Positions 43,793-51,818 of a DNA stretch of 64,000 nt are shown piece by piece; positions within the stretch are counted from its first letter, which is position 1; the number at the start of each line of letters is the position of its first letter. The stretch covers positions 1-64,000 of the forward strand of contig SUWF01000012.1 of NCBI GenBank assembly GCA_015061575.1, written 5' to 3'. The notes below the pieces were generated by a model that made no database searches, had not been told where the DNA came from, and saw only the letters and a list, made by a program, of their open reading frames with translations. The stretch comes from Lentisphaerota bacterium. GTDB taxonomy: Bacteria; Verrucomicrobiota; Lentisphaeria; Victivallales; Victivallaceae. Both the position numbers and the translations under genes were made by a program.

Positions 43793-44674
43793 TTATTTAT
43801 TCAAAGCCAGCAGCACGACGCCCAGCAGTATCAGCAGCAGGGCGGCAAATTTTTTGACCAGATGTTTTTCGTGGAAAAGCATCGCCCCCAAGGCAAAACT
43901 GACAATGCAGTTGCTGCGGCGAACCAGCGAAATCACTGAAATGTGGATATCCGGCAAACTGACCGCATAAAAATAGCAGAAATCTGCCGCAATCAGCAGT
44001 ATGCCGGTAGCGGCCACGCTCCAGTGCCAGCGGAAACGGCGGGCAGAAGTTTTCAGCTTGCTGCACAGCAGATAGTTGATCCCCAGCACGATCACCAGAT
44101 TCAGAGCAAAGTAGAACTGCACCACATTGGGTTTGATCTGCAGTGTGTTGAGCAGATATTTGTCGTAAATCGCCGAAAATGCGCCCAGCAGTGTACCGAC
44201 TGCCAGAGCATGAACGCCTTTATGACGTTTGAAATCGATATGTTCGAGTTTTCCGGTCAACGCAAAGATCAAATATCCGCCAAAAATCAGCAGCATGGCC
44301 GCTGACTGCAGCAGCGAAGGTATTTCGTGATAAAAAAACAATCCGCCGAAAAATACCCACAACGGAGCCGAGGCCCGCACCGGTGAGGCTATGGAAATAG
44401 GCAGTTCCCGCATGGCATAATATACGCACGCCCAACTGGATCCGACCAGCGCTGCTTTGGCAAAGATCAAACTCCATTCCTGCCAGGTACAGTTGGCGGC
44501 CGCAGCAAGTCGGCCGCTCAAAAAAAGTGCAGCAAAGAAAAATAAACTGCCGCATAAGTTTGAGTAAAACAGCGTCGGAGCAACCGGATTATCCTGCACT
44601 GCCCGTTTTTTGCACACATCATAGAACCCCAGCAGCAGCGAAGAGGCCAGTGCCGGAATCAGAAAATTTTCCAT
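43793..44674 (-). CDS. EamA/DMT-family transporter
   Basis: A 293-residue protein with about ten membrane helices arranged as two EamA repeats. The first repeat ends near YHEIPSLLQSAAMLLIFGGYL and the second near FHEKHLVKKFAALLLILLGVVLLAL, which are matching positions in the duplicated unit. Family members export metabolites such as amino acids or nucleotide sugars; the substrate is unknown here. GGAGATC precedes the ATG. It lies 33 bases after the debranching-enzyme gene on the same strand. Confidence 0.85.
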   Translation of the reverse strand: MENFLIPALASSLLLGFYDVCKKRAVQDNPVAPTLFYSNLCGSLFFFAALFLSGRLAAAANCTWQEWSLIFAKAALVGSSWACVYYAMRELPISIASPVRASAPLWVFFGGLFFYHEIPSLLQSAAMLLIFGGYLIFALTGKLEHIDFKRHKGVHALAVGTLLGAFSAIYDKYLLNTLQIKPNVVQFYFALNLVIVLGINYLLCSKLKTSARRFRWHWSVAATGILLIAADFCYFYAVSLPDIHISVISLVRRSNCIVSFALGAMLFHEKHLVKKFAALLLILLGVVLLALNK

Positions 44675-44707
44675 AAAAAAAGATCTCCTTGCCGCATGGA
44701 ATGTTTT

Positions 44708-47700
44708 TTACATCCCCAGCAGTTTGCCCACCCGGTAAAACTCACTCACGCTCCAGGCCTGCGCAGCGCAACCGCCCCAGTGATGCGGGTAATCGCCGTC
44801 GGCGACTTCCGGCAGCTGGCCGGGACAGCCATCGTTGAAGTAACAGGATGCTGATTCCAGCAATGCCCGGGCCGCCGGCAGTATGGCATCGCCGCCGGTC
44901 AGGTAGAGCGCTTCCACAAAACTGGGGAATGGCCAGCACCAGGCGGTTCCGTTGTGATAAGCTGCCTTCCGGCTGGTGTCTTCCGGCCCGCAATATCTCC
45001 CCTGATACGGGAAGTTGGGATCGTTGAGCAATGTTCCGTGCAGTTTGACCGGCAGCGGCGGCTGGATCGGATAATTGCCAAGCGAACGGATCGCTCCGGG
45101 AATCACCAGTAAATTGGCATTTTCCACGATACCCTGCCGGATCTCCGGATCTTGAACAGCATTCAATGTTACTGCAAAAAGCGAATTGGGCCGCAGGGCG
45201 TTGTCCGGTACAGCTGCAGCGGCGGGGGTATCCGCAGCAGCATGCAGACAGTCGCTCAAGCGGTTGTATTCCGGAAGATAGTAGAGTTTTTCGATCGAAA
45301 GCCGGGTTTGTTCAGCTCCGGCCAGATACTTTTTATCATAAGCTCCCAGCAGCTGCTGCAAAGCAAACCACAGCGCCTGTATTTCAATGGGGTACCCCGC
45401 CCGGGGCGTGGCGGCCGGATAGTTCGTATCCATCCAGGTGAAATGCGGCGGACTGTAGATAAGATTGCTTTCTTGGTCAGCAAAGATCCCGTTGCTGGTG
45501 CCGTTGCGGTAGTGCAGGGCTATGGACTCAATGATCTCCAGTACGGTGCGCTGCTGTTTGCCGGCAGTACACTGCAATATTTTGCTGTCACCGGAGCAGC
45601 GGATGTAATCGCTTACGGCTACTGCCAGCCAGAGCGGAGCATCGCTGGTATCGCGGTTGGAATCGTTATCGCCCCGGATCATGTTGGGGATGGTGCCGTT
45701 TTTTTCAAAACCGGCGAATTGCAGGATGATCTCCCGGGTCTCGTTCATTTTTCCGGCGGCGATCAATCCCCGCAAGGCGATCAAAGTATCCCGGCCCCAG
45801 TCCAGAAACCACGGATAACCGGCAATGACAGTACGGTATTCATTGCGTTTGACAACAAACGCATCCAGCGCCTGCCGGGCCGTTTCCATGATCCCGGCAT
45901 CGGCCGGAAAACGGTCAGGCGAGGGGAATTTTACTGCAGCATCAGGCGGCAGATTCACTTGCGCATAAAGTGAACAATGTTCACCGCCATTGAGCATCCC
46001 GGAAAAATATCCGGGGCTGTAGAGGTCGCTTTGGTGATCAAGACCGTAGTAATTTTCCAGCGGCAGTTCGTTCATGTAACTCCAGTCATCTTCCCGGAAA
46101 AATTGGCAGCCGGGGAGTTTGACTTCCAGCTTCCGGGTGGTGTCGGGCGCAAACGTAAAACCGTCGGTACCGGCTTCGATGGCGTTGGGAAAGGCGTTTT
46201 CGGCTCCGGCGTAGGCTTTGGTCACTGCGTGATTGTTGCGGTCGTCGATATCGGGACGGACGATCAGCTGTACAGGCGTGGAATCTTCCAGCATCCGGGG
46301 ATTGCGTCCGGCACTGCGGCGGCGGAACTCCAGCTCCACAGCGTTGGCGTTGAATGCAAAACGGCTGGTAATATCCAGTTTGACCATTTTGCCCTGACCC
46401 ATGGGAACCGAAAATTCCCAGCGCCCGAGATTACGGCTCCCGACCCGGAAGTGTTCCTGAATGGCAAAGTTGACCTCCTGCGAAAATCCGTTCAGCACCA
46501 GCCAGAGCCGGCATCGCACCAGCATCACCCGGCGGTCGACCGGGTAAAAATCATTGCAATTGGCCGCCAGCAAAGCGTCATATTTGCTGACCAGCTGCCC
46601 CCAGCAGGCGGGGATTTGGGCATAGCCGCCCAGATCGTTGACGCCCAAGGCGTGACGGGGCGGGGCATTTTCCAGATCCTGATTGCTGAAATGGAACTTT
46701 ATCAACTCTTTACTGTGATCATGCGGCAGATAGCGCACATGACTCTGGGTGCGGCTGACTTGATCGTTGTCGAAGCGGGTAAGTTCCAATACGGGATCCT
46801 GTTCGGGCATTTCGGCAATATTCAGCGGCGCAAACAAGGCAAAATAACTTTGGTTGTTCAACCTTACCGAGCGTTCAAACCGCAGTGTGCGGTCGTGGTT
46901 CTTGAGTTCGGCCCGGAAAGATTTGCTGCTGTGAATCGCCAGACACCAGCCCGGCGGCACCATTACCAGACGCTGCAGATCGTGGTCAGCATCAAAAAAT
47001 GCGACCGGACGGTTGCGGAAAAATTTCTTCCAGTTGCCGCGGAATTTCTGCAATGTGGATTGGATATTTTCGTTCAAAGTCACTCCGGCGGCCAGCAGCG
47101 CCTTGCCCAGCGCCAGATCCAGCTTCTGCTGCCGGATCAGCTCCGGCGTGCGGAAGGGACTTTGCAGTTCGTTGGAAAGCTTTTCCAAGTAACTGTGATC
47201 GCTGGTCAGCAAGCGGCATTCGCCGGGCGCAAGCGTGGCGGTAAAATCACTGTTGCTGTTTTCGAGTAAATAATTTTCGCCGCTGAGCAAATCGCAGCAG
47301 TTGTTGCTGATGCTCCGGCAGAAATTGCGGGGGAAGCGCACCTGACTATTTTGCTGATGATCCAGATTGATCAACGCCAGCAGCTCTTCGCCGTCGCGCG
47401 AGCGCCGGATCGCCAGCGCCTGATCGCTTTGCAGATTGCACCAGGATTTTTCTGCTCCGCCGTAAAAAGCCGGGTGCAGCCGCATTACGCCATGCAAATG
47501 CTGCAAAAAATCCACCATGTTTACCGGTGAACCCCAATTCAATGCGCTGGCGCCGTGAACATCGACTTTTTCGGTAGCGAACCACTCCACACCGTTGGTA
47601 AAACCAAATGCGCCGCCGTCCGAAAGAAAACAGGTCAGGGCGCAACGCATTTTTGCGTAAATTGGCGAAGTGGCCGCCAGACGGTTGTTGTCGTGCGTTT

Positions 47701-48931
47701 CGGCAAAATTTATCAGGGTGCCGGCGGTGTTGCTGATGCGTTCGGCGTAGGTGCTGTAGCGTTCGATTTCGCTGCGGCTGTAATTTTGAAAAAGCTCCGA
47801 GTATGCCCAGTCCAGTGCGCAATCTTTCAGCAATATTTCCTGCTTGTCCAGCGGGCCGCCCAGACCTTCGAGCATAAACACGGTATCGGGGTATTCGTTG
47901 CGTACTTTGGCTTCGATGTAGTGCCAGGCTTCGATTGGCAGCATGTACCCGGCGTCGCAGCGGAAACCATCCACGCCTTTGCGGCACCAATACAAAAATA
48001 CTTCGGCCATAAAGCGTTGAACTGCCACTTGCTGATAATCCAGCTTGCAGAGGTCGGCCCACACAATGCCCCAGGCGCCGGGGGATTCGATCCGGCCGGA
48101 TTTTTCGTCCCGGACGAACCACTCCGGGTGGGTCGTCTGCAGCGTGCTGGCCCAGCCGGTGTGATTTACCGGTATATCCAGAAAGATCCGTCCTTTGCGG
48201 GCATGTACTGCATCGACCAGTTCGGTAAATTGTTCCAACGGTGTGGCACACTCATCAAATTCCGCCAGTGCCGGATCGACCGCAAAGTAATCCAGCACCG
48301 CAAAAGGACTGCCGAAACGTCCCATCCGGCCATAACTTGTCGGTACCGGGTGAACAGGCAGCAGCTGCAATATGCGGGAACCAAGGCGCCCGAAAATAAA
48401 ATCCAGTTGTTTTTTCAAGTCCCGGAAAGTCCCGGATGGCGGGATCACAATGTAATTTTGCCGGTCAAGCGCACTGAGTTCAGCGGGTTCGGCAGGAGCC
48501 TGCGCAAGGTTTTTGTTGGGGCCGAACTGCCGGACAAAGGCGGTGTACATCAAATTAGCTCCGACATTTTCGGCAGCTTCGACTTTGATTTTCAGATTAT
48601 CTCCCTCCGGCCACAGCAGCGGGGCGTTGCTCTGGTGAGGTATAAAGCAGGGTTTGAGTTCAAAAACGCCGTTTTCGGTCAGCATCAGTTCCAGTTCGAA
48701 GCGCCGGGGCGAAACTGCCCGCAGCTGGATATTCTGCCAATCCCGTCCGGCGGGGCGCTGATTATTTTCCACCTGGTTGATGATCTCGTTGCGCCGCACG
48801 GCGGCCATACCCAGATTGGTGCGCAAAAAAGCCCGGCCGGGCGGAAAGTCACAGCTGTTTTCAAAGAACAATGTAACGCTTTCACCGGCATAAAAGATCC
48901 GGCGTTGGCTGTTGATTCCGAATTTAAGCAT
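44708..48931 (-). CDS. Bifunctional glycogen debranching enzyme (GH13-like plus GH133)
   Basis: A 1407-residue cytoplasmic enzyme. The N-terminal GH13-type barrel has the nucleophile Asp in GVDGFRCDAGY (~325), the acid Glu in VFMLEGLGG (~353) and the transition-state Asp in AETHDNNRL (~412). The C-terminal amylo-1,6-glucosidase domain starts near GYPWFLDWGRDT (~1040) and continues through GTIPNMIRGDNDSNRDTSD, YNGTAW-like YHNGTAWCWPFPSF and GCAAQAWSVSEFYR. Such two-domain enzymes do both 4-alpha-glucanotransferase and alpha-1,6-glucosidase steps, as eukaryotic debranching enzyme does; most bacteria use shorter types. No other glycogen gene is adjacent. Confidence 0.88.
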   Translation of the reverse strand: MLKFGINSQRRIFYAGESVTLFFENSCDFPPGRAFLRTNLGMAAVRRNEIINQVENNQRPAGRDWQNIQLRAVSPRRFELELMLTENGVFELKPCFIPHQSNAPLLWPEGDNLKIKVEAAENVGANLMYTAFVRQFGPNKNLAQAPAEPAELSALDRQNYIVIPPSGTFRDLKKQLDFIFGRLGSRILQLLPVHPVPTSYGRMGRFGSPFAVLDYFAVDPALAEFDECATPLEQFTELVDAVHARKGRIFLDIPVNHTGWASTLQTTHPEWFVRDEKSGRIESPGAWGIVWADLCKLDYQQVAVQRFMAEVFLYWCRKGVDGFRCDAGYMLPIEAWHYIEAKVRNEYPDTVFMLEGLGGPLDKQEILLKDCALDWAYSELFQNYSRSEIERYSTYAERISNTAGTLINFAETHDNNRLAATSPIYAKMRCALTCFLSDGGAFGFTNGVEWFATEKVDVHGASALNWGSPVNMVDFLQHLHGVMRLHPAFYGGAEKSWCNLQSDQALAIRRSRDGEELLALINLDHQQNSQVRFPRNFCRSISNNCCDLLSGENYLLENSNSDFTATLAPGECRLLTSDHSYLEKLSNELQSPFRTPELIRQQKLDLALGKALLAAGVTLNENIQSTLQKFRGNWKKFFRNRPVAFFDADHDLQRLVMVPPGWCLAIHSSKSFRAELKNHDRTLRFERSVRLNNQSYFALFAPLNIAEMPEQDPVLELTRFDNDQVSRTQSHVRYLPHDHSKELIKFHFSNQDLENAPPRHALGVNDLGGYAQIPACWGQLVSKYDALLAANCNDFYPVDRRVMLVRCRLWLVLNGFSQEVNFAIQEHFRVGSRNLGRWEFSVPMGQGKMVKLDITSRFAFNANAVELEFRRRSAGRNPRMLEDSTPVQLIVRPDIDDRNNHAVTKAYAGAENAFPNAIEAGTDGFTFAPDTTRKLEVKLPGCQFFREDDWSYMNELPLENYYGLDHQSDLYSPGYFSGMLNGGEHCSLYAQVNLPPDAAVKFPSPDRFPADAGIMETARQALDAFVVKRNEYRTVIAGYPWFLDWGRDTLIALRGLIAAGKMNETREIILQFAGFEKNGTIPNMIRGDNDSNRDTSDAPLWLAVAVSDYIRCSGDSKILQCTAGKQQRTVLEIIESIALHYRNGTSNGIFADQESNLIYSPPHFTWMDTNYPAATPRAGYPIEIQALWFALQQLLGAYDKKYLAGAEQTRLSIEKLYYLPEYNRLSDCLHAAADTPAAAAVPDNALRPNSLFAVTLNAVQDPEIRQGIVENANLLVIPGAIRSLGNYPIQPPLPVKLHGTLLNDPNFPYQGRYCGPEDTSRKAAYHNGTAWCWPFPSFVEALYLTGGDAILPAARALLESASCYFNDGCPGQLPEVADGDYPHHWGGCAAQAWSVSEFYRVGKLLGM

Positions 48932-48955
48932 AATTATAACCTGCCCGAAAGCTCC

Positions 48956-49648
48956 TTAATCCCGGCGGCCGCCCAGCACGCCGGAGCGGATAAGGTAATA
49001 GAGCAAGGTCAACAAGGCGCTGACTGCACTGGCTACATAGGTCATGAATGCAGCATTGAGTACTGCTCCGGCGGAAGCTGCTTCGCCCCGGGAAACGATC
49101 CCGGAAGAAACCATCAACTCTTTGGCCCGGCTGCTGGCGTTGTATTCCACCGGCAGCGTTACCAGCGTAAACAGTACCGACAACGAAAAAAAGGCAATTC
49201 CCACCAGCATGAGCATCTGACTTTGGAAGAGAAAACCCAACAGCAATATAAAGTATGATGCATGGCTGCCCAGATTGGCAGCCGGCACCAGTGCACTGCG
49301 CATTCCCAGCGGCCCGTAGTTGGTGGCGTGCTGGATGGCGTGCCCGGCTTCATGGCAGGCTACCCCGATGGCCGAAAGGCTGCTGCTGGCATAAACTTCG
49401 TCCGAAAGACGCAGCGTCCGGCTGGTTGGATCATAATGGTCGGTGAGCATACCGTTGATGTGTTCTATTCTTACATTGTATATACCGGCACTTTCCAGCA
49501 GCCGCTGCGCAGCCTGCGCACCGGTCATGCCGCTGGAGGAAGCGACTCTGGAGTATTTATTGAAAGTTGTGGTGGTGAATAAACTGGCCAGACCAGCCAG
49601 AATCAGCCCCGGGATCATGAATACCAGATAAAGCGGATCAAAAAACAT
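48956..49648 (-). CDS. YugP-like neutral zinc metallopeptidase
   Basis: A 230-residue membrane protein. The zinc motif HEAGHAIQHA is preceded by GMTGAQAAQRLLESAGI and DHYDPTSRTLRLSDEVY, the normal order for the YugP family. Hydrophobic spans flank the zinc site (LVFMIPGLILAGLASLF at the start, three more toward the end). Function of the family is poorly known. GGAGT lies before the ATG. It is divergent from the membrane-protein gene at 49927. Confidence 0.9.
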   Translation of the reverse strand: MFFDPLYLVFMIPGLILAGLASLFTTTTFNKYSRVASSSGMTGAQAAQRLLESAGIYNVRIEHINGMLTDHYDPTSRTLRLSDEVYASSSLSAIGVACHEAGHAIQHATNYGPLGMRSALVPAANLGSHASYFILLLGFLFQSQMLMLVGIAFFSLSVLFTLVTLPVEYNASSRAKELMVSSGIVSRGEAASAGAVLNAAFMTYVASAVSALLTLLYYLIRSGVLGGRRD

Positions 49649-49803
49649 TTTTTTTACTCCTGTTTTGTTTTTACTGTGATATGGTGATTGGCAAATTGCG
49701 CTGAAATCACCTCATAATGTAGCATAAAAATGTTTTGAATCAAATTTTAAACCGCCTGATTGAAGCAAAAGTTCAAACTTTAAGTTCAAGCCGCAGAAAA
49801 AAA

Positions 49804-49822
49804 TCCGGCAGTTATTGCCGGA
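49804..49822. other. Small hairpin in the divergent intergenic region
   Basis: TCCGGCA and TGCCGGA pair exactly around a five-base loop. It lies between the yugP-like and membrane-protein genes, upstream of the promoter at 49859, and could be a binding site or part of a terminator. Confidence 0.4.
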
Positions 49823-49858
49823 AAAGTTGCTGTCGGCAGACAATAAACCGCTTTTTAT

Positions 49859-49887
49859 TTGCATTATTATCTTTGCAGTGCTATAGT
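49859..49887 (+). promoter_or_regulatory. Promoter of the 49927 membrane-protein gene
   Basis: TTGCAT (49859-49864) and TATAGT (49882-49887) are 17 bases apart, placing the transcript start near 49894, about 33 bases before the ATG and just ahead of the AAGGAGG binding site. Confidence 0.55.
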
Positions 49888-49926
49888 TTATTACTGTCTT
49901 ATTCTTAAATTATTAAGGAGGTTGCT

Positions 49927-51498
49927 ATGTGTAAGGTAGCTGAGTTGGAACGGATGCGGCGTCAATCTTTTATTTTTGGCGAATTGGCTTTTACCGGCAG
50001 TTGGGTGTTGTTTGTGGCGGCGTTGCTCGGGGCGGGGCTGCTGCCGGAAAGTGTGATCAAGTCTTCCACGATCATTGTGTTTTATTCGCTGTTGTGTACG
50101 GTGTTGTGGAGTTTTTACATCATAACGCATCTGGGCTGCAGTTTTATGGGGCGCTTCCCGGAGCAGAAAGCCTGGCGGTGGGGCGGTTTGCTGGTGGTGT
50201 GTGCTGCGCTGGGGGCGGCGTTTTATTATTGTGCGCTGATCGTGCCGCTGATCCTGATTGCGGTGCCGATCGCTTTGCTGAGTAAACGCTGCTGGAAATG
50301 CGTTGGGTTGAACATCGTTGCCGGAGTCGGTGAATTTATGGCGCTGGCCAATACAGTTTTGCTGGCGCTGCTGCTTAAAGCACTGCTGCTGGCGGATTGG
50401 GAATTGTCCGGAGTGGGATTGCGCTGCGATGTGATGATGTATCTGTGCGGAGCCGGCGGGGTGGCCGGGATCCTCGCCCGGGCGGCGCTGCTGGGCGGCA
50501 AAGATTGGACGCTTAAAGATATGTTCAAACGCAAAAGCGTTATTGCCATGTGGCTGGTCGTCGTGATCGCCTTTATCGGTACCGTGGCGGCCAACAGCTA
50601 TCAGGAGCGCCAGCTTGCCAGGCTCAAGGCGGAAGCTGAGAAACTTTTTGGCCGGGAACTGTCGGCAGATGGCTTGGAAAAAGCTTATCTTAACGGCGGA
50701 AAACCGGACGATGGTTTTTACGCCGGATTGGCTGCTGTAAACAGTCAGCTCAATAAAAAACTGCGTTCGCCGGAACTGCGGAAGCTGGTTAAACAGCGCA
50801 AAGCCGGTAAGAATGTGGATAAAGAGTGGAAGCTTTTGATGGATAAGCTGCAAGCCGATGCCGCTGAAGATTATGCTTTGCTGGATCGGTATTTGAGTGT
50901 GGATGTGCTGCCCAAAGCGCAGCTGGCGGTTGCTGACGGCAAACTTGCCGAGGCAAAATATGCTCATTTGGCCACGCTGCGGCGGACTGCTCATACGGTG
51001 TTGGGCCGGATGCGTTTTGATGTGGCCAATGCCGTGAAGTATTCGGAGCAGTTCTTTAAGGTGCTGACGGCGATGGATGGCGTTTCGGCAATGAATGTTG
51101 CCGCTCGCAGCAAGCTTTGTGAACGCTGGCAGATGACGGTTCAGAAACTTGCTGCCGATAAAAAGCTGACTGACGAACAGTTTAAAAAAGTCAAAGCTAT
51201 TGCCCAAAGTTATGCCGATAAGATCGATGTGGATGAAAGCTTGCGGAACTTGATCTATCAGGAGGCAGTTTTTGCGTATGATTTGTATCGGGCCAACAGT
51301 TTGACCACGGTCAATGCCACCGGCGCATATTTCCGCAGCGACCGGGCGGCAGCCTTGCGCAGCTTGATGGATGCTTATGGCAAAAAAGGAGCCGATTATC
51401 AGAAGCCCGGCCGGGGAATTGCCCGGATCACGGCTGCTCCGCTGGAGGTGCTTCGCAGCAGTTTGCAGCAGATCAAAGATGTTGCCAAAGAGTTGTAA
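49927..51498 (+). CDS. Membrane protein of unknown function
   Basis: A 523-residue protein that I do not recognise. Residues ~15-215 hold about six to seven membrane spans (GSWVLFVAALLGAGLLP, LLVVCAALGAAFYYCALIVPLILIAVPIAL, SVIAMWLVVVIAFIGTVAA). The rest (~220-523) is a soluble, Lys/Ala-rich helical region (QERQLARLKAEAEKLFGREL, KTVQKLAADKKLTDEQFKKV-like segments) with no cysteine-rich or catalytic motif I can name. TAAGGAGGTTGCT before the ATG is a near-ideal binding site and the promoter is strong, so the product may be abundant. A clear terminator follows, so it is transcribed alone. Confidence 0.75.
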   Translation: MCKVAELERMRRQSFIFGELAFTGSWVLFVAALLGAGLLPESVIKSSTIIVFYSLLCTVLWSFYIITHLGCSFMGRFPEQKAWRWGGLLVVCAALGAAFYYCALIVPLILIAVPIALLSKRCWKCVGLNIVAGVGEFMALANTVLLALLLKALLLADWELSGVGLRCDVMMYLCGAGGVAGILARAALLGGKDWTLKDMFKRKSVIAMWLVVVIAFIGTVAANSYQERQLARLKAEAEKLFGRELSADGLEKAYLNGGKPDDGFYAGLAAVNSQLNKKLRSPELRKLVKQRKAGKNVDKEWKLLMDKLQADAAEDYALLDRYLSVDVLPKAQLAVADGKLAEAKYAHLATLRRTAHTVLGRMRFDVANAVKYSEQFFKVLTAMDGVSAMNVAARSKLCERWQMTVQKLAADKKLTDEQFKKVKAIAQSYADKIDVDESLRNLIYQEAVFAYDLYRANSLTTVNATGAYFRSDRAAALRSLMDAYGKKGADYQKPGRGIARITAAPLEVLRSSLQQIKDVAKEL

Positions 51499-51592
51499 AG
51501 CAGATTCAAAACTCTTCAAACCTGTTAAAGCGAATGGCCGCCTGCCCATTTTTGAATGAGTTTTGAGTTTGCCCCCGATGATATTGCCTATG

Positions 51593-51634
51593 GCCGCTGC
51601 CGCATTTTTCTGCGGCGGCGGTTTTTTATTTTTT
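51593..51634 (+). terminator. Intrinsic terminator after the unknown membrane-protein gene
   Basis: GCCGCTGCCGC pairs with GCGGCGGCGG (one mismatch) around a T-rich loop, followed by a T-run interrupted by one A. It lies about 95 bases after the stop codon and before the symporter promoter. Confidence 0.8.
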
Positions 51635-51701
51635 CCGGAAGACGGCGGCTGACTGCGGGCTGTTTTATGATAAAAAAACAGATTTTTTTAGCGCAAATAA
51701 T

Positions 51702-51729
51702 TTGAAAAAAATCATAGATATGTTATCTT
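51702..51729 (+). promoter_or_regulatory. Possible promoter of the symporter gene
   Basis: TTGAAA (51702-51707) and TATCTT (51724-51729), spacer 16 bases, lie 90 bases before the ATG at 51819 and directly after the terminator of the previous gene. Match is modest. Confidence 0.35.
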
Positions 51730-51818
51730 ATTTCAAATAGCAAATTATGAGCAGCTGCCGGTTCCGGACGCTTGGTTTGACCGGCGGGCAGGATAAGCTG
51801 AAAAAAAGGAGTCTATTT

